DNA of 57,100 bases, from the NCBI GenBank assembly GCA_026414485.1, contig JAOAIX010000013.1, positions 1 to 57,100 of the forward strand, given 5' to 3'. A program made the translations under genes and the position numbers. Under the pieces are notes generated by a model, which searched no databases, had not been told where the DNA came from, and was given only the letters and a program-made list of their open reading frames with translations. This DNA is from Candidatus Bathyarchaeota archaeon. GTDB taxonomy: Archaea; Thermoproteota; Bathyarchaeia; Bathyarchaeales; Bathycorpusculaceae. Shown here piece by piece: positions 43,465 to 51,855 of this stretch (within the stretch, counting starts at the first letter, position 1; each line of letters starts with the position of its first letter).

Positions 43465-43788
43465 ATGATCGACGTTGGTAGCGAAGAAGAGTGGAGACGG
43501 CAAATTAAAGTTCACAGCAAGGTTGTTGCGGTGTTTTATGAATCTTATTGTCCTTTTTGTCGCCGATTTCTGCCTGTGTTCCACAAGTATGCTCAGCAGA
43601 GTAGCTCGATAACGTTTATGAGTGTTAACATGGATGACTATGATGATCCCTTGTGGGAGGAGTACGAGGTTGTGGCTGTTCCATCAGTCATCTTTTTTGA
43701 AAAAGGACAAGTTGCGAAGCGTCTAGACTGTGCTTTGGGGGTTGGACTCAGTGAAGAACAATTTAGCAGGTGGCTTGCGGAGCTTTAA
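43465..43788 (+). CDS. Thioredoxin-like protein with CPFC active site
   Basis: A 107-residue thioredoxin-fold protein. The active site is SYCPFCRRFLPVFHKY (about residues 27-42), CPFC instead of CGPC, with a cis-Pro region VVAVPSVIFFEKG. It has no signal peptide, so it is cytosolic. A TATA-like TTTATAAG near 43383 predicts a start of transcription near 43409. CPxC types are often reductases or glutaredoxin-like, so the redox role is general rather than specific. Confidence 0.88.
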   Translation: MIDVGSEEEWRRQIKVHSKVVAVFYESYCPFCRRFLPVFHKYAQQSSSITFMSVNMDDYDDPLWEEYEVVAVPSVIFFEKGQVAKRLDCALGVGLSEEQFSRWLAEL

Positions 43789-43929
43789 TTTTATTCTCTT
43801 TTTTGAGGATAGCAAAAAATTACTTCTGATTGGACTACAGAGGGCATTTGAGTTTGTCGTAACTGGGCTCCTAAAGAAGCTGTTTTGACAAAAGAGATGA
43901 TGGTTAACCGTTGTAGTTTCTTTGAAAGA

Positions 43930-45084
43930 TTACTGTGTGACGGAGTGGTACCAGCTAAGTATGTATTCAGGCAGTTTTAAACCTCTCTGGGCTAGGCGTT
44001 CTGCTAATTTCACAGGCAGCGGACTTAGTACGTAGGCTGCACGTGTATAGAATCTTCTTGGAGTGTATGGTTTAGTTTGTTCTTCTAAGATAATTTGCAT
44101 ATCTGAGGTTTTTGCTAATGTGGAATCTTTGCAACCTGTTATTGCCATTACGACGCCATTGAATTTCTTGAGCACGTCGCACCAAATGAGGACAGGTTTG
44201 CTTTCGCCTGAATAGGAGATTAGGATTTCTAAGTCGCCTGCCCTTGGGTGGGGTGTGTTTACGCCTCGGGTCATGAAGACGTTGTCGCCTAACGCGGTTT
44301 TGATGTGGAATAATCTGATGCCTGTCATTTTGGCGATTTCGTTGGCGGTTCCTCTACCGCCTAAGTAAACGTTCGTTCGCCTCTCCAGAACGTCGACTAG
44401 TCTTGTGTATGTTTCTGACTGCACGTTTGCGTCAATTATATCTCCGATGACTTCAAATTCTTCTTCACAAAGCCTGAAGACGTCGTCAACTTCCAAGTTT
44501 CGAAATATCGCTTCAATCATCATGTTCAACAGCTGGAGAGTGCCCAGTTCGAATATATCACCCATCATGCCTACTTCGCTGTAGTCGTCAGAGGGTTTCA
44601 TTTTTCCGCGGCCTTTGATTTGTACGACGTTTCCGTATTTACTGGCGACTCCTGCCAGCGGAGAAGACAAATTACTTGTGAGTAAACCCATAGTGAATTT
44701 GTTGCTTTTCTTTTCATCTATATATTTGGCTAGATCCTGTGCCATCACTAGAGGTTCATCTGAGTAACCGCTACCTGAATTCATAAGCAAAAGGGTTTTT
44801 TTGTATCGACGATCCAAGTCATGTGCGGCGTCGTACATGTTTTTGCCTGGAAAACCTGGGTCGTCAGGGGTTAAGACAACTTTATTTCGCCATCCAACTT
44901 GGGCTAGTGCAATTTGACTCATGGCTGCGTTAAGAGAGTGAAGAGAGCGCCCTGCGCCGCTGCATATTACGCAGTCGGCTGCTTTGAGCTCCTCGTAGAG
45001 TGGAGCAAGACTACTTTTTTTGACGCTGAGAACGTTGTCTCGGATTTTGTTACAGAAACCTATGTTGCTAATTTTACTTTTTAT
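43930..45084 (-). CDS. Double SIS-domain sugar isomerase-like protein; start not canonical
   Basis: A two-domain sugar isomerase, 330 residues from ATG 44922 and 385 if extended. The second SIS domain contains VYLGGRGTANEIAKM and ISYSGESKPVL; the middle holds KTLLLMNSGSG. Upstream of ATG 44922 the same frame encodes a first SIS core, DCVICSGAGRSLHSLNAA, and a helix VLSVKKSSLAPLYEELK, with no ATG, GTG or TTG up to a stop at 45096-45098. TATA near 45126 predicts transcription from about 45100, and AGGGTG precedes an in-frame ATA at 45084. Its substrate is unknown; hexulose-phosphate or aminosugar isomerases are relatives. Confidence 0.82.
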   Translation of the reverse strand: MKSKISNIGFCNKIRDNVLSVKKSSLAPLYEELKAADCVICSGAGRSLHSLNAAMSQIALAQVGWRNKVVLTPDDPGFPGKNMYDAAHDLDRRYKKTLLLMNSGSGYSDEPLVMAQDLAKYIDEKKSNKFTMGLLTSNLSSPLAGVASKYGNVVQIKGRGKMKPSDDYSEVGMMGDIFELGTLQLLNMMIEAIFRNLEVDDVFRLCEEEFEVIGDIIDANVQSETYTRLVDVLERRTNVYLGGRGTANEIAKMTGIRLFHIKTALGDNVFMTRGVNTPHPRAGDLEILISYSGESKPVLIWCDVLKKFNGVVMAITGCKDSTLAKTSDMQIILEEQTKPYTPRRFYTRAAYVLSPLPVKLAERLAQRGLKLPEYILSWYHSVTQ

Positions 45085-45120
45085 GGAAACGGCACCCTAT
45101 GTTCAGAGATGATTTGGGTT

Positions 45121-45133
45121 TTGATATATTATT
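45121..45133. promoter_or_regulatory. Shared TATA element of the divergent SIS and DUF2284 genes
   Basis: TTGATATATTATT reads as GATATATTATT on the plus strand and AATAATATATC on the minus strand. With the usual 25-base offset, one centre near 45126 starts the plus message near 45152 and the minus message near 45100. The DUF2284 ATG is at 45162 and the SIS N-terminal coding begins near 45084. Confidence 0.5.
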
Positions 45134-45161
45134 GTTGTGTTTGTTTGCGTGTAATGTTTAT

Positions 45162-45842
45162 ATGGTTGGCGGTTACTTGGAATTGAAACGGTTGGTTGAT
45201 GCCTTGTCTGCTCAAGATGAACGTTCAAAGTTCGATTTCCTGCGTAAACGTGCATTGGAATTAGGTGCTTCTGACGCAAAAGTCATATTTGCCAGCGACG
45301 TGGTAATTGAGGACCGTGTGGTTTTGAAGTGTAAAGTGGGTTGTAACAATTATGGAAAGACATTGATGTGCCCGCCTCACACGCCTACCGCTGAGGAATT
45401 CCGCAAAATTGTAAGCGAATATCGTTACGCTTTGTTTATGAAGTTTACGTCTCGTGCTGAAGCAGATTTGGAACTACAGAAGGTCCTTTCAAAGGCGGCT
45501 ACGGATCCGACGGTTTCTGTAGCTGTTAAAGAGAAGGCAGCGAAGTTCTGGGCGCAGTGGAAAGAAGATAAGGATCAAATGTTAAGAGCTGTGGTCGCGC
45601 TTGAACGTGAGGCTATGCGTGCGGGTTATTCGTTGGCTGTGGGTTTTGTTTCTGGGGCTTGTCAACTTTGCGAGAAATGTAGTGGCGTTGAAACGGGGCT
45701 TTGTGTACATCAGGAATTGGCCCGCATTTCAGAGGATGCGGTAGGCGTTAACGTGAAAAAAACCGCTGCGAAAGCAAACATTTCCGTGATTTTTCCGTTT
45801 CCGAAGAACCCCGAGTCCTTTGCGCTGCTGCTGATTGACTAA
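45162..45842 (+). CDS. DUF2284 family metal-binding protein
   Basis: A 226-residue protein of the DUF2284 family. It has a Cys-rich part typical of this metal-binding family: KCKVGCNNYGKTLMCPPHTPT (about residues 55-75) and ACQLCEKCSGVETGLCVH (about 165-182). The Cys spacing suggests an iron-sulfur cluster. ATG 45162 is the start; the longer frame to 45099 overlaps its own promoter. It may be an electron carrier paired with the nitroreductase gene downstream (about 50 bases). Confidence 0.85.
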   Translation: MVGGYLELKRLVDALSAQDERSKFDFLRKRALELGASDAKVIFASDVVIEDRVVLKCKVGCNNYGKTLMCPPHTPTAEEFRKIVSEYRYALFMKFTSRAEADLELQKVLSKAATDPTVSVAVKEKAAKFWAQWKEDKDQMLRAVVALEREAMRAGYSLAVGFVSGACQLCEKCSGVETGLCVHQELARISEDAVGVNVKKTAAKANISVIFPFPKNPESFALLLID

Positions 45843-45892
45843 AGTTTTATTTACTTTTGACTGTAACTATGGGTTTGGATGCGCGGTTAGGC

Positions 45893-46420
45893 ATGGATGT
45901 GTTTGAGGCTATCCAGAAGCGCAAGTCAGTGCGTTCCTACGAGCCAAGGGCAGTTCCCAGAGAGACTTTGGAAAAGTTGCTGGAGGCTGCGCGTTTATCG
46001 CCTTCTGCTAAGAATTTGCAGCCGTGGCATTTCGTCGTCGTAACAGACCCTCAACGGCGTAAGGCTTTGTCCCGTGGGGTGTTTGCGCGATTTTTGAGTA
46101 AAGTGCCTGTGGTTATTGTAGCTTGTGGAGATCAAAAGATGTCGCCTGATTGGTATGTGGTTGATGTGGCGTTAGCAGGAGAAAACATGGTCTTGGCGGC
46201 GACGGCGGAAGGCTTAAGCACGTGCTGGGTTGGCAGTTTTGACGAGGCTAAAGTCAAAGAACAGTTGAAGATACCTGAGCATTTGCGTGTAGTAGCGCTT
46301 TTGGCTGTTGGTTACGGCAAAGAAAAGATAGGTGTGGGGCGCAGAATTATCAATTTGGTGCGGCGCCGCAAGACACTTGATGAGATAGTTAGTTGGGAAG
46401 AGTACGGGCGCAACACGTGA
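45893..46420 (+). CDS. Nitroreductase family protein (FMN-dependent)
   Basis: A nitroreductase-fold FMN oxidoreductase of about 175 residues. The phosphate-binding KRKSVRSYE motif follows the start MDVFEAIQ, and ARLSPSAKNLQPWHFVVV is the conserved FMN-binding segment; AAAEGLSTCWVGSF-like (ATAEGLSTCWVGSF) lies near residue 110. The ATG at 45893 is preferred to the TTG at 45857 because it matches the family start and a TATA-like ATTTA near 45850 could serve it; transcription from the DUF2284 gene is also possible. The electron acceptor is unknown. Confidence 0.88.
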   Translation: MDVFEAIQKRKSVRSYEPRAVPRETLEKLLEAARLSPSAKNLQPWHFVVVTDPQRRKALSRGVFARFLSKVPVVIVACGDQKMSPDWYVVDVALAGENMVLAATAEGLSTCWVGSFDEAKVKEQLKIPEHLRVVALLAVGYGKEKIGVGRRIINLVRRRKTLDEIVSWEEYGRNT

Positions 46421-46429
46421 GGGGTTGGC

Positions 46430-46705
46430 TTGCGTCTCCTTTTAGATGAAATGTTCGCAGGTTTAAAAGAACATTTTGAAACGTTGGGTTATGAGGTTTT
46501 GACGGCACAGGAAGCAGGATTGAAGTCTGCAAGAGACCGCGAGGTGGTTGATTATGCTGCACGTCACGGTTTGGTCTTGATAACTCAGGATCAGAAGCCT
46601 GCCGAGTTAGCTGAGTTGTTGGGTGTACGGTGTGTTTTAATTTCTGGTGCCATGATTGCAAAGGTAGCGGACTCGTGGATAAGAGAGCGCTTTGGAGCAC
46701 CTTAG
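46430..46705 (+). CDS. DUF5615 PIN-like family protein
   Basis: A 91-residue PIN-like protein. RLLLDEMFAGLKEHFETLGY gives the first Asp-Glu pair and LITQDQKPAELAELLGV the later Asp, as in DUF5615 toxins. It lacks the C-terminal acidic triad of full PIN nucleases. Starting at TTG 46430 it follows the nitroreductase by 9 bases. Members are often paired with a DUF433 or HTH antitoxin; here the next frame encodes an unrelated winged-helix membrane protein, so a classic toxin-antitoxin pair is not clear. Confidence 0.82.
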   Translation: MRLLLDEMFAGLKEHFETLGYEVLTAQEAGLKSARDREVVDYAARHGLVLITQDQKPAELAELLGVRCVLISGAMIAKVADSWIRERFGAP

Positions 46706-47204
46706 AGTTGGCGTAAAATATATTATTTCTAACGGCAGATGTCCTGTCGGTGTTGCCTTGCAGGATACTAACGGTGAACTTAACGTTACAACTTTTGACA
46801 TATATTTGCATCTAGTTAAAGTTGGGGCCGCCGTTGGTCCTCGGGATGTTATGCGTGCTTTAGGAGTTTCGAGCCCGGCAGTAGTACACAGGCACCTGCA
46901 GAAGTTAGTGGATTTAGGGTGGGTGGACAAGGATGTTTACGGACGGTACTTCGTTAGACGCAAAGTGGGTTTTAAGGGGTATATGTGGGTTGGGCGTCGT
47001 TTAGTTGCACGGTCAGTTTTGTTTTCAGCTGTTTTTGCCGTCTTGCTATCTGTGTTTTTGGCAATTTTGCTGATTCATATTGCCTTGGGTTCACCTATTG
47101 ACTCATCCTATGCCCTGTTAACGTTAGTTACAATTATTGCGACAGGGTTCTTTTTTGTTGAGGTGTGGCGTCCTAGAAAGCGGACTCCGCGGGAATCAAT
47201 TTAG
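46692..47204 (+). CDS. Winged-helix protein with two C-terminal transmembrane helices
   Basis: I do not recognise a named family. The 170-residue protein has a DNA-binding winged helix at about residues 30-90 (LVKVGAAVGPRDVMRALGVS, then VVHRHLQKLVDLGWV) and two transmembrane helices near residues 108-132 and 138-158. A membrane-bound regulator is suggested. The frame begins TTG 46692 and overlaps the PIN-like gene by 14 bases; the first 25 residues look unstructured and an internal TTG near 46757 is an alternative start. Confidence 0.7.
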   Translation: MEHLRVGVKYIISNGRCPVGVALQDTNGELNVTTFDIYLHLVKVGAAVGPRDVMRALGVSSPAVVHRHLQKLVDLGWVDKDVYGRYFVRRKVGFKGYMWVGRRLVARSVLFSAVFAVLLSVFLAILLIHIALGSPIDSSYALLTLVTIIATGFFFVEVWRPRKRTPRESI

Positions 47205-47310
47205 TTTTTTCTGTTTTTCAGTAAAAAACAAGAGGACTTTTGCAACAAGGTGCTGTTGAGCAGAAGTTGTGGAATAAAAATTATGAAAAAGAAATTAATG
47301 ATTTTGGGTT

Positions 47311-47643
47311 TCAGTAAATTTTTCCGTAGTCATACTTTGGGCGGGGTACAGGGTTCATAACTACAGCAGTTTGTTTTCCAACTTCGGCTACAGGCAGTAC
47401 TTGTTTGAGTTCGCGGAAGTACTTTAGCACGTTGATGCCTTGTTGCGTAATTACGAAAACTACGTGGTGATTGTCGTCTTTGCGTTCTTCTACAAGACCT
47501 TGTTCTATGAGGAAGTCAAGTTGGTCGTTTAAGGCTTTATGGTTGATGTTGGCCTTGCGCATGATGTAGGTCACTTTTAATGGTCCTCTATGCGCAACTA
47601 CTTTGAGAATATCCATGCAGACTTCAAATTTTGACCTTTTCAT
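47311..47643 (-). CDS. Winged-helix transcriptional regulator, 111 aa
   Basis: A small archaeal winged-helix regulator. From ATG 47643 it reads FEVCMDILKVVAHRGPLKVT, IMRKANINHKALNDQLDFLI (recognition helix), EQGLVEERKDDNHHVVFVIT (wing) and a C-terminal helix for dimerisation. The longer start at 47670 has no ribosome site of its own, while GAGAGG precedes the ATG. It is similar to HTH_45-type regulators of TACK archaea. Its target is unknown; it sits between the regulator at 46692 and a small alpha/beta protein. Confidence 0.8.
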   Translation of the reverse strand: MKRSKFEVCMDILKVVAHRGPLKVTYIMRKANINHKALNDQLDFLIEQGLVEERKDDNHHVVFVITQQGINVLKYFRELKQVLPVAEVGKQTAVVMNPVPRPKYDYGKIY

Positions 47644-47792
47644 CCTCTCATTCCACCTTCTCCGACGCATTAGCTGCGTGGCAGTTTTTTAGCAGAAATT
47701 GGTTTTTGGATTGTTAAAGTTGTTGTAACCGCTGCGCAGAACGGTCGGTGACAGAGAATTTAATGTGTGTTTGATGGTTGGTGTGGATTTTG

Positions 47793-48074
47793 CTATTTGC
47801 GGTAATCCTTTATTGGGGATAGTGGGATTGTAGAAGTTTCAACGACGCCTTCGATTAAGCGGATGTTGTCGCCGACGAAGTGTAGGGCGTCTGCGTTGTT
47901 GTCTGCTTGGAATAGAATGGCAAAGTCCCATTGGCCAAAAACTTGGTAGGCTTCTTCAAGTGTTACACCTTTTATGGGATTTTGGGTGAACTGCATCAGT
48001 GGTTCGTAAATTTTTGCAGCCATATTTGGGCTTAGTTTGATTAGTAAGAGGTACTTCTGGACAGGTTTTTCCAT
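47793..48074 (-). CDS. Stand-alone Lrp/AsnC ligand-binding-like protein
   Basis: A small alpha/beta protein (93 residues from ATG 48074). The layout KYLLLIKLSPNMAAKIYEPL, then GVTLEEAYQVFGQWDFAIL, VGDNIRLIEGVVETSTIPL and SPIKDY resembles the ferredoxin-like ligand-binding domain of Lrp/AsnC (RAM) or a GYD-like domain, without a DNA-binding half. AGGTG precedes the ATG by six or seven bases. It may bind an amino acid or partner with a separate regulator, possibly the winged-helix protein next to it. Confidence 0.6.
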   Translation of the reverse strand: MEKPVQKYLLLIKLSPNMAAKIYEPLMQFTQNPIKGVTLEEAYQVFGQWDFAILFQADNNADALHFVGDNIRLIEGVVETSTIPLSPIKDYRK

Positions 48075-48240
48075 AGGTAACACCTGAAAACAAGTTGGAT
48101 TAACGTTATTCTTGCTAAAAAATGTGTTGGAGCTAGCTGATGGATAGTTTGTTTTAAATTGTAATATGATTCTAACGGATAAGTTAAAATGTGTTAGGAG
48201 CTTAAAACTTAAAACTAAGTAGGCAGGCTAGGAAATAGAC

Positions 48241-49125
48241 ATGAAAGTTATTGCTGGTCCGGCATCCACCGAGTTGGGCGAGAAGGTTGCACAGTTAACT
48301 GGTTTTCAAAAAGTCAACGTTGCTTCACGCGTCTTTCCTGATGGCGAGTCCTATGTTCGTTTAGAAGGCGAAGTTAGGAATGAGCATGTTGTAATTGTAC
48401 AAACGACTTGTGCTCCACAGGATAGTCGATTGATGCAACTTGCGTTTCTGGTGAACGCTGCCAAGCGTCACGGTGCAAGGAAGGTAACTGCTGTAGTGCC
48501 ATACCTAGCTTATGCGCGGCAGGATAAAATTTTCCTTTCAGGCGAAACTGTAAGCATTGAAGTTGTGGCATCTATGCTGCATGCAGCGGGACTTGATCAG
48601 CTTATCACAATTAATGTGCACGCTGAATCCGTGTTAAATAAATTTCCGTTTCCAACTAAAAACTTGAGCGCGATACCTTATTTGGCTCAGTATTTCGTTC
48701 AAATGGGTCACAGAAAGGCTTTCGCGTTGGCGCCTGATAAAGGGGCGATGTACATTGCTGATCAAGCTAAAATGGTGTTTGGCGGTGAAAGTGGGTATTT
48801 AGAGAAGCAACGTGACCGCTACACAGGTCAGACTACACAGACAGGTGGGCATCTTAACGTTAAAAACCAAACGGTAGTCATACTTGATGACATCATAAGC
48901 ACAGGCGGCACAATTGTGGGTGCAGCGAAAATTCTGCGTGAACAAGGCGCATCCCATGTTTATACTGCTTGTGTTCACGGTTTACTAATTGGTGACGCGG
49001 AAAAGCGCATTTTAGATGCAGGTGTTGAAGAAATTGTTGCCACAGACAGCATACCTTCCAAAGCTAGCAAAGTCACGTTGGCACCTCTGATCAGTAAAGA
49101 ACTTCAGGCGCAGGCAAGTGGCTAA
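48241..49125 (+). CDS. prs: Ribose-phosphate pyrophosphokinase (PRPP synthetase)
   Basis: Makes PRPP for purine, pyrimidine, His and Trp synthesis. The 294-residue archaeal form shows GPASTELGEKVAQLTGF, FPDGESYVRLEG, NVASRVFPDGE, VPYLAYARQDKIFLSGE (ATP-binding flexible loop), NVHAESVLNKF, a conserved LAPDKGAMYIA and the PRPP loop VILDDIISTGGTIVGAA. Its PRPP would feed TrpD. ATG 48241 starts an operon with trmG10, which begins 8 bases before its stop. Confidence 0.95.
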   Translation: MKVIAGPASTELGEKVAQLTGFQKVNVASRVFPDGESYVRLEGEVRNEHVVIVQTTCAPQDSRLMQLAFLVNAAKRHGARKVTAVVPYLAYARQDKIFLSGETVSIEVVASMLHAAGLDQLITINVHAESVLNKFPFPTKNLSAIPYLAQYFVQMGHRKAFALAPDKGAMYIADQAKMVFGGESGYLEKQRDRYTGQTTQTGGHLNVKNQTVVILDDIISTGGTIVGAAKILREQGASHVYTACVHGLLIGDAEKRILDAGVEEIVATDSIPSKASKVTLAPLISKELQAQASG

Positions 49126-50155
49126 ACTTTTTTTTCTGTTAAGTGGGGAATTTGAGTCTCTTTCTTTTGCTGAGTTAAAGGCGATTCTGGAAGCTGAAGG
49201 TTTTGCATACTCTATAGTGGAGAAGCTAGATCAAACCGTTCGCGTAGAGGCAGATGCCTTGTGTATAGAGAAGGTTTATCGCAGAAGCAGCTACACACGA
49301 GTTTGTGGGCTTGAACTGTTTACATGTGATGCCACAGATGCAGCTATAGCTGAAGCTGTAGGTAAAACTGACTTCAAAACGGTTCTATCTGAAGGCGAAA
49401 CGTTTGAAGTCCGCGTGCGTCGCGTTAAAGAATACACCACAAAGGAGGCACATATGTATTATGAGCGATTGTTAGGTAAACTTGTACTCCAAGCTATGCC
49501 GGCTGCCAGAGTTGACCTCAAAAAGCCCAGCAAAACGTTCTACGGTGTGCTGACGAACAACAAGTTCATATTCGGCTTAAAACTCGCTGAAATTATACCA
49601 AAACCTTTTGTGGAGCGCAGAGCTCGAAAGAAACCTTTCTTTCACCCCTCAGCCATGAATGCTAAGTTAGCACGTTGCATGGTTAACTTGGCTCACGCCC
49701 GTCAAGGTGACTACGTGTTGGATCCTTTCTGTGGCACAGGTAGCACCGTCATCGAAGCAACCTTCATTGGTGCACGAGCCATCGCTGTTGATGTTCAGCG
49801 TCGTATGGCAGATGGAGCGAAACGGAACATGAAGCATTTTGGTTTAACGGCGGAAGCCATTGTTGTGGCGGATGCAAGAAAGTTGCCTTTTGCGAAAGTT
49901 GATTGTGTGGTTACTGATCCGCCCTACGGCAGAAGCACAACTACCCTCAAAAGTGACACTAAAGTCATTGTTGAAGGCGTATTAGCTTCAGTGTATCCAC
50001 TTTTAAGTGTGGGGCAACGAATTTGTATTGCTTCGCCTAAAACATTAGGCATTAAACAGTTGGGCAAAAAGCTGGGTTACCGACATGTGGAATCCTATTT
50101 TGCCTATGTACATCGTACGTTAACACGGGAAGTTGCCGTGTTTGTAAAGGAGTAG
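49118..50155 (+). CDS. trmG10: tRNA (guanine(10)-N2)-methyltransferase
   Basis: Dimethylates G10 in archaeal tRNA with SAM. The 345-residue protein has an N-terminal ferredoxin-like/THUMP domain (KAILEAEGFAYSIVEKLDQT, then FEVRVRRVKEYTTKEAH), the SAM motif VLDPFCGTGSTVIEATFIGA, and the catalytic TDPPYGRSTT. Archaeal TrmG10 has this order, and it is distinct from Trm14 because of the THUMP spacing and DPPYGR. It overlaps prs by eight bases and is followed by RNase Z after eight bases, forming a tRNA-related operon. Confidence 0.93.
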   Translation: MAKLFFLLSGEFESLSFAELKAILEAEGFAYSIVEKLDQTVRVEADALCIEKVYRRSSYTRVCGLELFTCDATDAAIAEAVGKTDFKTVLSEGETFEVRVRRVKEYTTKEAHMYYERLLGKLVLQAMPAARVDLKKPSKTFYGVLTNNKFIFGLKLAEIIPKPFVERRARKKPFFHPSAMNAKLARCMVNLAHARQGDYVLDPFCGTGSTVIEATFIGARAIAVDVQRRMADGAKRNMKHFGLTAEAIVVADARKLPFAKVDCVVTDPPYGRSTTTLKSDTKVIVEGVLASVYPLLSVGQRICIASPKTLGIKQLGKKLGYRHVESYFAYVHRTLTREVAVFVKE

Positions 50156-50163
50156 CAGTTAAC

Positions 50164-51084
50164 ATGAGCATGAAAGTAATTTTCCTTGGCACTTCAGGGG
50201 CCATTCCTACTTCGCAGCGGGGTTTACCAGCAGTGGTTTTGCAGCGGGGAAACGAGCAGATCATGTTTGACTGCGGGGAAGGAGTACAAAGACAGATGCT
50301 TCGGGCAAAAGTTGGGTTTCATAGAAAACTCAAAATCTTTATCACGCATTTACATGGGGACCACGTGTTGGGGTTGCCTGGGCTTTTGCAGACGATGGCT
50401 TTAATGGACAGAAAAAAAGCTGTGGAGATTTATGGACCTGTTGGGGTTTTGTATTTTTTGGAGTGTTTGCAGAAGACGCTGCAGTTTGGTTTAACCTATT
50501 CTGTTAAGGTTCATGAGTTCACGGACTCGGGAGTTGTTTGCGATGAAAAAGAGTACATGGTGTTTGCGGAGCGTTCAAATCACGTCGTCCCGAGTTTTGC
50601 GTACGCTTTTGTAGAGAAGTGGCGCCCAGGAAAATTTTACCCTGAAAAAGCTCGAGCGTTAGGCGTCCCTGAGGGACAGGCGTGGAGTCATCTGCAGCAT
50701 GGTCAAAAAGTTGCTTTGCCTGATGGAATAGTAGTTAAGCCTGAGGATGTGTCTGGTCCAAAACGGCCTGGGCGCAAAATAGTTTACACAGGTGACACGC
50801 GGCCTTTTCCCGCCTTTGCTGAGTTTGCGTCAGAGGCAGATCTGGTTATACATGAAGCAACGTTTGATGACGAGTTGACGGAAAAAGCCGAGTTGGACGG
50901 TCATTCCACGCCAAGTCAGGCTGCTCAAGCAGCGAGAAATGCAAAGGCGAAAAAACTTGTGTTGACGCATATTAGCGCTAGATATTCAGAGCCCACAGTG
51001 CTTTTGGATCAGGCAAAGAAGTTTTTTGTGAACACTCAAGTTGCTGAAGACTTCTTGGAGTTAGAGTTGCCGTTAACTGAATAA
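50164..51084 (+). CDS. rnz: Ribonuclease Z (tRNA 3'-processing endonuclease)
   Basis: Cleaves the 3' trailer of pre-tRNA. The 306-residue metallo-beta-lactamase protein has FLGTSGAIPTSQRGLPAV, the zinc motif FITHLHGDHVLGLPGLLQ (HxHxDH, about residues 60-77), VFAERSNHVVPSFAYAF, KIVYTGDTRPFPAFAEFA, and LVIHEATFDDEL with AxDHS-like HST and a late LTHISARY. Flexible-arm exosite residues follow about 160. The 3' end overlaps the convergent TIM-barrel gene by 12 bases. Confidence 0.96.
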   Translation: MSMKVIFLGTSGAIPTSQRGLPAVVLQRGNEQIMFDCGEGVQRQMLRAKVGFHRKLKIFITHLHGDHVLGLPGLLQTMALMDRKKAVEIYGPVGVLYFLECLQKTLQFGLTYSVKVHEFTDSGVVCDEKEYMVFAERSNHVVPSFAYAFVEKWRPGKFYPEKARALGVPEGQAWSHLQHGQKVALPDGIVVKPEDVSGPKRPGRKIVYTGDTRPFPAFAEFASEADLVIHEATFDDELTEKAELDGHSTPSQAAQAARNAKAKKLVLTHISARYSEPTVLLDQAKKFFVNTQVAEDFLELELPLTE

Positions 51085-51855
51085 GTGCCGTAGTTTCTGC
51101 ACACTTTCTTCCACGTGCTCCACAGCCTCAGTCATAATGATACCGTTGAAGCCGTTTTGCTTCAGCACTGAGACTATGTGCTGCCAGTTTATTGAGCCGT
51201 AGCCGACGCCGAGGTGTTGGTCAAATTCGCCTAGGTTGTCGCTGGCATGCAGGTGAATTAGTTGGTTTGGTGTTTCTTTGAGGAAGGAGTCAATTTGGTT
51301 TTCTAAATTAGCATGCCCCAAATCTAATGTGATGCCTGTAGTCAGGTTAGTGTCGTTGTAGAGTCGCTGAAAAGATGTCGGGCTATTCATAAGGTAACCA
51401 TATTTTTCAGGTAGGTTTTCGATGGTGAGTTTAACTCCGTAATCGTCTGCGATGGCGTGGAGAGTTTTTAGGCTTTGAACGTTTTGTTTCCAGTCTGCTT
51501 GGGGATAAAACATGCTGATGCCTGTTTTGCTTCCGGGATGGATAACTAGCAGTTCAGCGTTTATGGTGTTGGCGTGGCGAATAGATTGAGTGAGACGTTT
51601 AATGGATGCTTTAAGCAGAGGTTTACTTGGTGATGCGATGTTGATGTCTGCGAATGGGGCGTGTAGTGTAAATTTTACGCGTGTGCTTTTTGCAACTTCA
51701 GATAGTTGGGCGGCGCGTTTTGTGTTTAAAGTGTGTAATCCATCGTCAACTATCTCAATATAGTTTGTTGGCACGCTGTGTAAGCGTTTGATCATTTTTG
51801 TAAATGGTTCTCCCAGAGTGTACAGCATAGAGAGGCCAATTTTTGCTTGTGACAT
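51073..51855 (-). CDS. Sugar phosphate isomerase/epimerase-like TIM-barrel protein
   Basis: A 260-residue TIM barrel of the xylose-isomerase/AP-endonuclease 2 superfamily. It has KIGLSMLYTLGEPF, IEIVDDGLHTLNTKRAAQL, FTLHAPFADINIASPSK, LTIENLPEKYGYL (metal Glu), ITLDLGHANLENQ (Asp and His), LIHLHASDNLGEFDQHLGVG and a late GIIMTEAVEH. Metal ligands appear conserved. The substrate is unknown. Promoter features are not obvious; the 3' end overlaps rnz by 12 bases. Confidence 0.85.
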   Translation of the reverse strand: MSQAKIGLSMLYTLGEPFTKMIKRLHSVPTNYIEIVDDGLHTLNTKRAAQLSEVAKSTRVKFTLHAPFADINIASPSKPLLKASIKRLTQSIRHANTINAELLVIHPGSKTGISMFYPQADWKQNVQSLKTLHAIADDYGVKLTIENLPEKYGYLMNSPTSFQRLYNDTNLTTGITLDLGHANLENQIDSFLKETPNQLIHLHASDNLGEFDQHLGVGYGSINWQHIVSVLKQNGFNGIIMTEAVEHVEESVQKLRHLFS

